16,732 bases of DNA. Source: Deltaproteobacteria bacterium. GTDB taxonomy: Bacteria > Desulfobacterota > Desulfobulbia > Desulfobulbales > Desulfobulbaceae. The DNA lies in NCBI GenBank assembly GCA_024277485.1, contig JAJRVA010000113.1, positions 1 to 16,732 of the forward strand, written 5' to 3'. Both the position numbers and the translations under genes were made by a program. The notes below the pieces were generated by a model. It ran no database searches and was not told the origin of the DNA. It saw nothing but the letters and a program-made list of their open reading frames with translations. This document shows positions 7,212 to 14,938 of this stretch, in pieces (the first letter of the stretch is position 1; each line of letters begins with the position of its first letter).

Positions 7212-7296
7212 TGAGACAGGGTCTTGTTTTTTTGATTTCATGGCCCATTGTCGGATCCAGGTTAATCAGAAAAACATCAAACCTTTTTATTTCCAT
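7204..7296 (-). pseudogene. Truncated mazF/pemK-type toxin remnant
   Basis: Read on the - strand from ATG at 7296, the first 31 codons match the MazF/PemK toxin N-terminus: MEIKRFDVFLINLDPT, then GHEIKKTRPCLIIS. Homology ends abruptly at the 3' end of the CobW-type gene, and the frame then runs into unrelated sequence. A complete MazF has roughly 110 residues, so over two thirds, including most of the RNase core, are gone. Its start overlaps the last 10 bp of the mazE frame, the usual arrangement in such operons. Confidence 0.8.
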
Positions 7297-7535
7297 TCCC
7301 ACTCATCCTCATCCCACTGCGTTGCCACGGATTCCAATAAACTGTCATCCCCTTTTCCGGCCATTGCCATGAATGCCTGTTCCCAGTTTTTCCGGACACG
7401 GGCGCTTGACCTGATGACGAGTTCCCGGTTACGGACTTAGAGTTCCACCTCTCCATTGAAGCCACATTGTTCGAGATCCGGCTTGGGGATCCTGAGACCC
7501 TGAGAGTTGCCTATTTGAATTATTGAAGCTTTCAT
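7287..7535 (-). pseudogene. mazE-type antitoxin interrupted by a TAA stop
   Basis: On the - strand, ATG at 7535 opens an AbrB/MazE-type antitoxin: MKASIIQIGNSQGLRIPK is the classical swapped-hairpin DNA-binding start. The frame reaches G-E-V-E-L at residue 32 and then meets TAA (7437-7439). The same frame continues as V-R-N-R-E-L-V-I-R-S and ends in the acidic tail W-D-E-D-E-W-E-W-K before the natural TAA at 7287-7289, for 82 codons in all. Relatives carry E between EL and V, so a single GAA-to-TAA change explains the break. A GGAGG-like ribosome binding site precedes the start. With the toxin lost, selection on the antitoxin would be relaxed. I treat it as a pseudogene. Confidence 0.82.
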
Positions 7536-7568
7536 CCTTACCATCCCTCCATCATTGAGCTTATTTAC

Positions 7569-7598
7569 ATTGTAATTACATGGGGCTGATACTGTCAA
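7569..7598 (-). promoter_or_regulatory. Near-consensus sigma-70 promoter of the mazEF relic, with palindrome at the -10
   Basis: On the - strand, TTGACA (7598-7593) and TACAAT (7574-7569) are separated by 18 bp. The perfect palindrome TGTAATTACA (7571-7580) overlaps the -10, as expected of an operator bound by the antitoxin. Any transcript would run through the relic and into the antisense of the CobW-type gene. Confidence 0.68.
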
Positions 7599-7849
7599 TA
7601 TTATATACAGCCGCCACAACGAGTCTGGCACAAGCCTGATTCGGGACAAGCAAAAATCATCCTTTGGACGATAATCTGAACAGACAAATACTGTTATTGT
7701 AGATTTGAGTTTCCTTTGAGGGTAAAATAACAGGCAACAGGATGAACGATCTGCCTGTGTATTCATCATCATGAAATCGAGACGGGTGCTATCCGTATGA
7801 GGGATGCTGAAAAAACCATGAAAACAGCGGATGACCGGAGGGATAAGAG
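7599..7849 (+). other. Leader region of the hdr-met operon
   Basis: About 250 bp upstream of hdrC hold no credible gene. A 7-bp inverted repeat ACAGGCA (7730-7736) / TGCCTGT (7752-7758) with a 15-nt loop could be a regulator site or RNA hairpin. TAAAAT at 7723-7728 resembles a -10 but lacks a good -35 at the right spacing. GGAGGG at 7837-7842 is the ribosome binding site of hdrC. The operon promoter probably lies here, but I cannot place it. Confidence 0.35.
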
Positions 7850-8464
7850 ATGAGTGCCGCAGGTTTCACGTATTCCCACCGTGAGGCGCAGGTCTTTACC
7901 AATGAAATAATGGCCCGGTCCGGCCAGCCCCTTACCTCCTGCTACCAGTGCAAACGGTGTGCCGCCGGATGTCCGGTTGCCGGGCAGACCGGCATGGTGA
8001 CACCCAACAGGCTGATCCGGATGGTCATTCTTGGCGATATTGAACAGGCCCTGACCAACCAGTTGACCTGGAAATGTCTCTTCTGCCATACCTGCGGCAC
8101 CCGCTGCCCCAATAACATAAAAACCGGCAGGATTGCCGACACCCTGAAGAAAATGGCCCTTGATGCCGGCCTTGACCCGCAGAATCCGGAATACAAAAAC
8201 TTCCACAAGTCCTTTTTCAACCACAGCCTGCGCTGGGGCAGAATCAATGAGATAGGAATGATGGGGGAATATGAACTGCGTAATATCTGGGACACCCTGA
8301 AAAAGAGGAAGGTCAGAAAAATCATTTCCCACGTCAGGGGCAGGTCAAAATTTGCCTGGGAGATGTTTCGGCAGAACCGGCTGCATCTCTCTTTCCACTC
8401 GAGCAAGGGACGGGAAGAAATATCACGGCTGTACAAAAAATCAGCAGGCCGCAAATGGATTTAG
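7850..8464 (+). CDS. hdrC: HdrC-like heterodisulfide reductase iron-sulfur subunit
   Basis: This 204-residue soluble HdrC subunit has two [4Fe-4S] motifs, Cys31-x2-Cys34-x2-Cys37-x3-Cys41-Pro and Cys76-x2-Cys79-x2-Cys82-x3-Cys86-Pro. It relays electrons between the flavin subunit HdrA and HdrB. The C-terminal third is basic and helical, with no membrane segment, so this is the soluble HdrABC type and not the membrane HdrDE type. GGAGGG seven nt before the ATG supports the start. The last 10 nt overlap the hdrB start, indicating translational coupling. In this operon it would serve the methylene-tetrahydrofolate reductase complex; that role follows from the metVF genes downstream. Confidence 0.93.
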   Translation: MSAAGFTYSHREAQVFTNEIMARSGQPLTSCYQCKRCAAGCPVAGQTGMVTPNRLIRMVILGDIEQALTNQLTWKCLFCHTCGTRCPNNIKTGRIADTLKKMALDAGLDPQNPEYKNFHKSFFNHSLRWGRINEIGMMGEYELRNIWDTLKKRKVRKIISHVRGRSKFAWEMFRQNRLHLSFHSSKGREEISRLYKKSAGRKWI

Positions 8465-9336
8465 CATATTACCCAGGCTGCTCACTCTACCAGTCGGCAA
8501 AACTCTATAATCACCAGACAACCCTGGTCTTTGAACGCCTTGGCCTCCACCTCCGTGAACTCGACGACTGGAGCTGCTGCGGCGCAACCTCGGCCGGCAA
8601 GATCAACGATTTCATGGCCGTGGCCCTGCCTGCAAGAAACCTGGGCATTGCCGAGGCAACCGGCCTGCGGGAAATGGTCATACCGTGCGCGGCCTGTTAT
8701 TCCAGGACCAAGGTGGCCCAGAAGCAGCTCGAGGACAACCCCCTGCTGCGCAATGAGATCAATCTTGAACTTTCAAGGAAAACCTCCGGCCCCATCACGG
8801 TCTCTTCAACCCTGGATGTTTTGCGAAGAGAGGTCAAGAGCACCCGGTTTGCCTCAATTTCATTACGAAAACTCGACGGCATAGAGGCGGCCTGCTATTA
8901 CGGCTGCATGCACACCAGGTTTCCCTATGACGTGGACGTGCATGACAATGTGGAGAGTCCGCAGGGAATGGAACAGGTGCTTGATGCCATCGGGGTGCCC
9001 GCTCTGGACTGGAACTTCAAAACTCTCTGCTGCGGCGCCTCTTCGGTTGTCTACAACACCGAAGGCGCCCTGGACCTGATGGCCAGGATAATGAAGGATG
9101 CCCTGGCCAGGGGCGCCAACTGCCTGGTCGTTACCTGTCCCATGTGCCAGATGAACATGGAATCCCAGCAGGAAAAATACTGCTTAAAGCATGGCATCGA
9201 GGAACGGTTGCCTGTTTATTTCATCACCGAGCTCCTGGGCATGGCCTTCGGCTTCAGCAGAGAGGAGATCCATCCGGGAGACGATGCGTCCGGGAATGGA
9301 CTGGACTGGACTAAAATGTGCGGGGATTCCGTCTGA
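8455..9336 (+). CDS. hdrB: HdrB-like heterodisulfide reductase catalytic subunit
   Basis: This 293-residue protein carries two complete CCG domains. The first has Cys9, Cys41-Cys42-Gly, Cys78 and Cys81; the second has Cys147, Cys151, Cys192-Cys193-Gly, Cys228 and Cys231. In methanogens these ligate the noncubane [4Fe-4S] clusters that cleave the CoM-S-S-CoB disulfide. Bacteria lack that disulfide, so the true substrate or electron acceptor here is uncertain; it may pass electrons to MetVF or act on another disulfide. The ATG lies inside the end of hdrC, and the TGA is separated by one base from the hdrA ATG. The ~30-residue C-terminal tail past the second domain is not recognisable. Confidence 0.93.
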   Translation: MDLAYYPGCSLYQSAKLYNHQTTLVFERLGLHLRELDDWSCCGATSAGKINDFMAVALPARNLGIAEATGLREMVIPCAACYSRTKVAQKQLEDNPLLRNEINLELSRKTSGPITVSSTLDVLRREVKSTRFASISLRKLDGIEAACYYGCMHTRFPYDVDVHDNVESPQGMEQVLDAIGVPALDWNFKTLCCGASSVVYNTEGALDLMARIMKDALARGANCLVVTCPMCQMNMESQQEKYCLKHGIEERLPVYFITELLGMAFGFSREEIHPGDDASGNGLDWTKMCGDSV

Positions 9337-9337
9337 G

Positions 9338-12300
9338 ATGGAAAACGGACCGCAGAAAATCGGCTCCGTCGCTGTCGTCGGCGCAGGCATCGGCGGCATG
9401 CAGGCTGCCCTGGACATGGCGAACAGCGGTTTCATGGTGCACCTGATCAGCCGGGACTCGTCCATCGGCGGCACCATGGCCATGTTAGACAAGACCTTTC
9501 CCACCGGCGACTGCGCCATGTGCATGCTTTCCCCCAAGATGGTGGACTGCAGCAGGCACCCGAACATCAAGATCCACACCATGGCGGAAGTGACCGAGGT
9601 GTCCGGAGTTGCCGGGAATTTCACCCTCAAAGTCAGTCGGCAGGCACGTTACGTTGATCCCCTCAAGTGCACCGGCTGCGGTATCTGTGAAAAAAAATGC
9701 CCCAAAACCGTGCCAGGCGAATTTGACCAGGGCCTTGCCAGGCGCAAGGCCATCCACAGCCTCTTTGCCCAGGCTGTTCCCAATACAAGGGTTATTGATT
9801 CCGCCCACTGCCTGTATCTGCAGAAAGGCAGGTGTCGGGCCTGCGAAAAATACTGCGATGCCAGGGCCATCAATTTCGAGGATATCCCGAAGGAGTTTCA
9901 TGTCAGGGCCGGGGCGATTGTACTCTGCCCGGGGCTGAATCCCTATGACCCGACCGTGCACCAGGAATTAGGCTATGGCCGCTGGCCCAATGTCGTTACC
10001 TCTCTGCAGTTTGAGCGGATTCTTTCCGCGTCCGGGCCGCACCGGGGCAAAATCACCCGGCTTTCAGACGACAGCCACCCGAAACGAATTGCCTGGATCC
10101 AGTGTGTCGGATCCCGCGACCCCCACAACGGCAACCCCTGGTGTTCATCGGTCTGCTGCATGTACGCGACCAAGCAGGCCGTGATTGCCAGGGAGCATGA
10201 CGCTGAAATCGAGTGCGCCATCTTTTATATTGAGGAGCGGACGTTCGGCAAGGACTTTGACAGGTACGCGGCCAGGGCAAAAAAACACAACAGGGTGCGC
10301 AGTGAACGGGCCATGATTTCCGCGGTTCTCGAAGAGGCGGACACGCGCGACCTGCTACTGCGGTATGTTGACCGGGACGGCCGCATGGTTGATGAAAAGT
10401 ATGACATGGTTGTTCTCTCCATCGGCATGCAGCCGGGAAAAGATGCCCGTCAATTTGCCGGAATTTTTGATATCAGAACAGACCACCACGGTTTTGCCGC
10501 TACATCCCGCCTGGCCCCGGTGGAAACCAGCAGGCCCGGCATCTTCGTGGCCGGGACGTTTCAGGGCCCCAAGGATATCCCGGAGACCGTTGTCCAGGGC
10601 AGCGCGGCAGCGGCCGGGGCCATGGCCATCCTGTGTGAAAGCAGGGGCAGTGAAGTCGTGGACATCTCCCTGCCGCCGGAAAAAGATATCGACGCGGAAC
10701 AGGCGAAAATCGGGGTCATAGTCTGCCATTGCGGAACCAACATTTCCCAGACTGTTGATGTTGAAAAAGTGGCTGAACATGCCGGCAGGCTGCCTGCCGT
10801 TGCCCATGCCGAGACAATTCTTTACGCCTGCGCCCCAGACGGGCAGGAGAGGATCAGGAAGCTTATCCGCAAAAAAGGGTTGAACCGGGTTGTGGTCGCC
10901 TCCTGCACACCGCGAACCCATCAGTCTCTTTTCCAGGAGACCATCAGGGAGGCCGGGCTTAACAAGTATCTTTTTGAATTAGCCGATATCAGGGAACAGT
11001 GTTCCTGGTGCCATATGGGCCAGAATGAGGCGGCCACGGAAAAGGCGATCGATATCGTCAACATGAACATTGCCAAGGCAAGGCTTCTGCATTCAGTGCA
11101 GTCGGATTCGGTCCAGGTTACCCCCGCGGCCATGATCATCGGGGGAGGAATAGCCGGCATGACTGCGGCGCTTGCCCTCGCCGACCAGGGTTTTCAGGTC
11201 GATATCATTGAAAAGGAACCACGTCTTGGAGGTCTTGCCGCGGGAGTACTCCACTCCCTGGAAGGAGAAAACATACGGGATTTTGTCCGCCGGACCAACC
11301 TGCGGATCGACGACCACCCGGGGATTACGGTACACGTGGGGGTTGAAGTCAAAAAAACCGAAGGCTATGTCGGCAATTTCAGGTCAACACTGACCGATAA
11401 CAGTATCATTGAGCATGGCGCCGTCATCGTGGCCAGCGGCGGCAGGGAATATATACCAACCGAGTACGGCTACGGCGCCTCGGACAGGGTCATCACCCAG
11501 AGACAGCTTGAACGGCTGCTGACCGAACATGAGGCGCAGGACAGCGACCGTTTTGTGATGATCCAGTGTGTCGGGTCCCGTGAAGAACCGGCCGATTACT
11601 GCTCCAGGATCTGCTGCCAGGATGCGATAAAAAACAGTATTGCCATCAAGAAGAAGGCAAAAGATGCCCAGGTGGTGATCCTCTACCGGGATATACGGAC
11701 CTACGGACTCAGGGAGGATTATTACAGGGAGGCCAGGGAACTGGGTGTCCTTTTTGTCCGCTATGAGCGGGACAGCAAACCACAGGTAACTGATACGGGC
11801 CAGGGATTTACCATCCAGGTTTTTGACCGCATTTTTGAGCAGAATATCCAGTTAACTGCTGATTATGTCGTTCTTTCCACTGGACTCCGCCCCCAGCCCG
11901 ACAGCGACAAGCTCGGGGAGATGTACAAGCTGACCAGGAATCAGGATGGCTTTTTTCTGGAAGCGCATGTTAAACTGCGGCCGGTTGATACCGCGACAGA
12001 GGGAATTTTTTTAGCCGGCCTGGCCCATGCCCCGAAAAATCTTGATGAGACCGTCAACCAGGCCATGGCCGCAGCGGGCCGTGCCGGTGTGCTGCTTTCC
12101 CATGACCGGCTTGAAGTATCCGGCATCATTGCCAGGCATGACCGGGACAAATGCATGTCATGCCTGGCCTGCTTCAGGGCCTGTCCATTCGGCTCCCCTT
12201 TTATTGATGAGGACGGCAAGGTGAGCCATAATGAAATCAAGTGCACCGGCTGCGGCATCTGCGCCGCCATCTGTCCTGCCGGTGCCTTTGATGTCAATAC

Positions 12301-12358
12301 CTTTAAAGATGAGCAGATCAACGCCATGATCGATGCAGTTACGGAAAAAACACGGTAA
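9338..12358 (+). CDS. hdrA: HdrA-like FAD iron-sulfur subunit, tandem (double-module) form
   Basis: This is a 1006-residue protein made of two HdrA units in one chain. Module 1 (about 1-440) has a dinucleotide-binding start VAVVGAGIGG (11-20), a ferredoxin pair with Cys111/114/117/121 and Cys158/166/169/173, and a second conserved stretch IQCVGSRD (254-261). Module 2 begins near 457 with the HdrA N-terminal domain (IGVIVCHCGTN), a second GGGIAGM loop (602-608), a second IQCVGSRE, and a C-terminal ferredoxin pair with Cys939/942/945/949 and Cys969/972/975/979. HdrA is the flavin centre of electron bifurcation or confurcation in Hdr complexes. I start it at ATG 9338, one base after the hdrB stop; the same frame is open back to 9191, but that part overlaps hdrB. 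No TGA interrupts it, so unlike some HdrA proteins it has no Sec. Confidence 0.93.
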   Translation: MENGPQKIGSVAVVGAGIGGMQAALDMANSGFMVHLISRDSSIGGTMAMLDKTFPTGDCAMCMLSPKMVDCSRHPNIKIHTMAEVTEVSGVAGNFTLKVSRQARYVDPLKCTGCGICEKKCPKTVPGEFDQGLARRKAIHSLFAQAVPNTRVIDSAHCLYLQKGRCRACEKYCDARAINFEDIPKEFHVRAGAIVLCPGLNPYDPTVHQELGYGRWPNVVTSLQFERILSASGPHRGKITRLSDDSHPKRIAWIQCVGSRDPHNGNPWCSSVCCMYATKQAVIAREHDAEIECAIFYIEERTFGKDFDRYAARAKKHNRVRSERAMISAVLEEADTRDLLLRYVDRDGRMVDEKYDMVVLSIGMQPGKDARQFAGIFDIRTDHHGFAATSRLAPVETSRPGIFVAGTFQGPKDIPETVVQGSAAAAGAMAILCESRGSEVVDISLPPEKDIDAEQAKIGVIVCHCGTNISQTVDVEKVAEHAGRLPAVAHAETILYACAPDGQERIRKLIRKKGLNRVVVASCTPRTHQSLFQETIREAGLNKYLFELADIREQCSWCHMGQNEAATEKAIDIVNMNIAKARLLHSVQSDSVQVTPAAMIIGGGIAGMTAALALADQGFQVDIIEKEPRLGGLAAGVLHSLEGENIRDFVRRTNLRIDDHPGITVHVGVEVKKTEGYVGNFRSTLTDNSIIEHGAVIVASGGREYIPTEYGYGASDRVITQRQLERLLTEHEAQDSDRFVMIQCVGSREEPADYCSRICCQDAIKNSIAIKKKAKDAQVVILYRDIRTYGLREDYYREARELGVLFVRYERDSKPQVTDTGQGFTIQVFDRIFEQNIQLTADYVVLSTGLRPQPDSDKLGEMYKLTRNQDGFFLEAHVKLRPVDTATEGIFLAGLAHAPKNLDETVNQAMAAAGRAGVLLSHDRLEVSGIIARHDRDKCMSCLACFRACPFGSPFIDEDGKVSHNEIKCTGCGICAAICPAGAFDVNTFKDEQINAMIDAVTEKTR

Positions 12359-12362
12359 CACC

Positions 12363-12896
12363 ATGGAGCAGAATGTGACGCGGAAAGGTGCGGCTGAAAC
12401 CGTACCCGGACACCAACAGCATACAGGGGTTGAAAAAAAACCACGCGACATCCCCCGGGACTGGCAGGCCAACATTCTTGCCTTTGCCTGTCATTACTGT
12501 GCCTTTGCCGCCGCGGACCTGGCCGGAGTGATGCGGCTCAGCTATGCGCCCAATGTCAAGATCATCCGGCTGCCCTGTACAGGGAAACTCGATCATTCCT
12601 ACGTGCTGCGGGCATTTGAAAGGGGTATCGACGGCGTCTTTGTGGCCGGCTGACTTGAGGGGCAATGCCATTTCCTGGAGGGAAATACCAATGCAAAAAA
12701 AAGGGTTGAACATCTCCGTACCCTTCTGGCCTCAGTCAATATCAGCCCTGAGCGGTTGGCCATGTATAACCTTTCCGCGGCAATGGGGCCCCGCTGGACG
12801 GAAATATGCACCGAGTTCACTGAAAAAATCAACCGGCTCGGGCCGTCTCCTGTCTGGCTCGCCAAAATGAAGAGCAAACGTGGTATCGGTAGGTAG
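12363..12896 (+). CDS. mvhD: MvhD-type electron-transfer subunit, selenoprotein (Sec97 encoded by TGA 12651-12653)
   Basis: This is the iron-sulfur subunit that links HdrA to its electron partner. The conventional frame stops at TGA after G-V-F-V-A-G, but the same frame continues for 80 codons to TAG at 12894-12896. The continuation begins L-E-G-Q-C-H-F-L-E-G-N and later reads MYNLSAAMGPRW and KINRLGP, all typical MvhD/FlpD C-terminal sequence. Relatives have VAGC(H/L)-x-G-x-CH here, so TGA replaces the cysteine: 177 residues with Sec97. Other likely ligands are Cys43, Cys46, Cys72 and Cys102. Sec-containing homologues (VhuD) are known in methanogens. A SECIS-like hairpin follows at 12670-12686. 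The ATG lies 4 nt after hdrA; the first ~35 residues are a variable extension. It is not a frameshift, because no base change is needed to join the halves. Confidence 0.92.
12670..12686 (+). promoter_or_regulatory. SECIS-like stem-loop after the TGA of mvhD
   Basis: ATTTCC (12670-12675) pairs perfectly with GGAAAT (12681-12686) around the loop TGGAG, 16 nt after the TGA. The G-containing loop and the spacing agree with bacterial SECIS elements. The stem is 6 bp, shorter than the other two in this window. Confidence 0.62.
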
Positions 12897-12931
12897 AAGG
12901 TGGAAGGCTGAAGGTGAAAGGTGAAAGGTTC
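12897..12931 (+). repeat. Five tandem heptanucleotide repeats between mvhD and metV
   Basis: Directly after the mvhD TAG there are five 7-bp units: AAGGTGG, AAGGCTG, AAGGTGA, AAGGTGA and AAGGTTC. The rest of the 61-bp gap carries the metV ribosome binding site (GAGGA near 12950). The array is purine-rich on the coding strand and may vary in copy number. Confidence 0.7.
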
Positions 12932-12957
12932 ACACCATAAACAGGACATGAGGACGT

Positions 12958-13626
12958 ATGATTGTTGGAGAGCAGAAACCCATTGAAGAAATCTGGGAAT
13001 TGATCAGGGATCATAAAAAAGTCCTGGTGTTCGGCTGCAACACCTGTGTCGCCGTCTGTCACCAGGGCGGCACCAGGGAAGCCACCATTCTGGCCTCCCT
13101 GCTCAGGATCAAGGCAACCCAGGAACAGGTTCGCATGACCATAACCGACTCAGGAATCGAGAGGCAGTGCGAGCACGAATTTTTTACCTCGGCAGAAGAT
13201 GATATCGCAGGGGCGGACGCGGTACTCAGCCTTGCCTGCGGTATCGGGGTTCAGTTCATGGCGGAAAAATATTCCAGGACCCCGGTGTATCCTGCGCTGA
13301 ACACCACCTTTCTTGGCGCGGTGGACAGGCCCGGCCATTTTATTGAAAAATGCCAGGCCTGCGGAAACTGCGTGCTGGCTGCCACAGGCGGCATCTGCCC
13401 TGTAACCAGGTGCGCGAAACGGCTCCTGAACGGACCGTGCGGCGGCGCCTCCAAGGGAAAATGTGAGATTTCCAGAGACGTGGACTGTGTATGGCACATT
13501 ATCATTGACCGGCTGGAGGCCCTGGGCAGGCTTGACGACTATGAAAAACTGTTTCCCTTTAAAGACTGGTCCTCTGACAGGGCGGGTGGCCTGCGGTCAT
13601 TCAGCGTAGAGGGGATGGAAAAGTGA
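12958..13626 (+). CDS. metV: MetV, zinc/iron-sulfur partner of methylene-tetrahydrofolate reductase
   Basis: This 222-residue protein of the MetV family (methylene-tetrahydrofolate reductase C-terminal-like) pairs with MetF in acetogens and links its flavin to iron-sulfur donors. Cysteine groups are Cys27-x2-Cys30-x3-Cys34 in FGCNTCVAVCHQGG, and a C-terminal set Cys132, Cys135, Cys138, Cys147, Cys152, Cys161 and Cys169 around the NGPCGG signature. These fit an N-terminal cluster and a C-terminal double-cluster or zinc arrangement. The TGA overlaps the metF GTG (GTGA), so the two subunits are translationally coupled, as expected of a fixed complex. It is homologous to subunits in the Moorella MetFV-HdrABC-MvhD complex. 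Confidence 0.92.
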   Translation: MIVGEQKPIEEIWELIRDHKKVLVFGCNTCVAVCHQGGTREATILASLLRIKATQEQVRMTITDSGIERQCEHEFFTSAEDDIAGADAVLSLACGIGVQFMAEKYSRTPVYPALNTTFLGAVDRPGHFIEKCQACGNCVLAATGGICPVTRCAKRLLNGPCGGASKGKCEISRDVDCVWHIIIDRLEALGRLDDYEKLFPFKDWSSDRAGGLRSFSVEGMEK

Positions 13627-14564
13627 CAACCAGAACAGGCAGCAGACTTGCACGAATCCTGCAGACAGGACAGCTGGCCGTAACCTCGGAATGCGGTCCT
13701 CCACGGGGAAGCGACCCCCAGGTAATTATCCGCAAGGGTGAGCTGCTCAGGGAGCACGTTGATGCGATCAACGTCACCGACAACCAGACATCGGTTACCC
13801 GGCTCTGCAGCCTGGCAGCCTGCATTCACCTGAAAAACATGGGGCTTGAACCGATCCTGCAGATGGTGACCCGGGACCGGAACAGGCTGGCCCTGCAGAG
13901 CGATATCCTGGGCGCGGCCTCCTTTGACATCAAGAATATTCTCTGCCTGTCAGGAGACCACCAGAGCTTCGGGGACTGCCCCCAGGGACAGAATGTCTTT
14001 GACCTCGACTCCATGCAGCTCCTGCAGACGGTCAGGATCATGCGGGATAAGGGAAAGTTTTTAAGCGGTGACGAGATTGTCCGTCCACCGGATATGTTTG
14101 TCGGGGCAGCTGCAAATCCCTTTGCCGATCCGTTCAAGATACGGGTGCCGCGCCTGGCCAAGAAAATCGCGGCCGGGGCTGAATTTATCCAGACCCAGTG
14201 TATATATAATCTCGACAAATTTGAAAGATGGATGCAGGGTGCCCGGGACCGCGGCCTGCACGAGCAGGTTGCCATCCTGGCCGGGATGACCCCTTTAAAA
14301 TCCGTCGGCATGGCAAAATACATGAAAAACAGGGTCCCGGGAATGGATGTTCCTGATGAGGTAATCAAGCGGTTGTCCGGGGTTGCCAAAGAGAAACAGT
14401 CTGAGGAAGGCATAGCCATCTGCATCGAATCCATTGAACGCTTAAAACAGGTAGAGGGTGTGCGCGGCTTTCATATCATGGCAATCGAGTGGGAGGAGAA
14501 GGTGCCCGAGATCGTTGAACGGGCAGGTCTTTACCCCAGGCCGAAGCTTGACGGCGAAGAATAA
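13623..14564 (+). CDS. metF: Methylene-tetrahydrofolate reductase MetF
   Basis: This 313-residue flavoprotein with a TIM-barrel fold interconverts 5,10-methylene- and 5-methyl-tetrahydrofolate in the methyl branch of the Wood-Ljungdahl pathway. Family features include the N-terminal SECGPPRG with Glu23 in the place of the catalytic glutamate, NVTDNQ near 50-55, LSGDHQ, and the Q-T-Q segment FIQTQCIYN. The GTG start overlaps the metV stop and is preceded by GAGGGG, a fair ribosome binding site. MetF of this type lacks a NADH-binding domain and relies on MetV and the Hdr/MvhD subunits for electrons. Next to the corrinoid cluster it probably oxidises methyl groups, or, in the reverse direction, makes them. 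Confidence 0.95.
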   Translation: MTTRTGSRLARILQTGQLAVTSECGPPRGSDPQVIIRKGELLREHVDAINVTDNQTSVTRLCSLAACIHLKNMGLEPILQMVTRDRNRLALQSDILGAASFDIKNILCLSGDHQSFGDCPQGQNVFDLDSMQLLQTVRIMRDKGKFLSGDEIVRPPDMFVGAAANPFADPFKIRVPRLAKKIAAGAEFIQTQCIYNLDKFERWMQGARDRGLHEQVAILAGMTPLKSVGMAKYMKNRVPGMDVPDEVIKRLSGVAKEKQSEEGIAICIESIERLKQVEGVRGFHIMAIEWEEKVPEIVERAGLYPRPKLDGEE

Positions 14565-14592
14565 ATTTCTCCACTGATACCCAACCAGTAAC

Positions 14593-14916
14593 ATGACAGA
14601 CAACACAAAAATGCTCATCGAGGTCATGTACAAGGCTGATTACTGCCTGCTCTGCTACTACATGGATGAGGCTGTCCGTGAGATCCTGCCTGAGTACAGT
14701 GAACAGGTGGAATACCGCAGGGTGGATTTCCTCAGGGGAGAAGGAAAAAAACGGTTCCTGGAACTTTCCGTCTCCCTGTTCGGCGAGGAGGGGGTCTATA
14801 AAAAAATGCGGATTGCCCCTATCCCGTCCCTCTTTATCAATGGAGAGCTTTTTTTCGATGCCATCCCGCCCAGGCACATGCTCATTGAGGCCATAGAAGA
14901 AGTATTAGCCGGCTGA
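14593..14916 (+). CDS. Small thioredoxin-like CxxC protein
   Basis: This 107-residue protein has the same layout as the ones at 5684 and 14939: a strand (MLIEVMY), the motif Cys18-Leu-Leu-Cys21-Tyr-Tyr-Met at the start of a helix, VEYRRVDF, KKRFLELS, and the cis-Pro-like IAPIPSLFINGELFFDAIPP. It is a likely cytoplasmic thiol-disulfide exchange protein. It starts 28 nt after metF with no strong ribosome binding site, and ends 22 nt before the Sec-containing paralogue, so both belong to the hdr-met operon. No specific name is justified. Confidence 0.82.
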   Translation: MTDNTKMLIEVMYKADYCLLCYYMDEAVREILPEYSEQVEYRRVDFLRGEGKKRFLELSVSLFGEEGVYKKMRIAPIPSLFINGELFFDAIPPRHMLIEAIEEVLAG

Positions 14917-14938
14917 TGAACAACACACGGTGAATGAA

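Noticed and set aside
7626..7641. Sigma-54 promoter upstream of hdrC (TGGCAC at 7626-7631)
   Set aside because: The -24-like half is present, but the required GC at the -12 position is missing.
9191..9337. An N-terminal extension of hdrA starting at 9191
   Set aside because: This part lies entirely in the hdrB coding region in another frame and does not look like HdrA; the ATG at 9338 directly after the hdrB stop begins the family sequence.
12651..12896. mvhD as a frameshifted or nonsense pseudogene
   Set aside because: Both halves are in the same frame with no base missing; only a TGA separates them, at a cysteine position where Sec is known in VhuD, and a hairpin follows.
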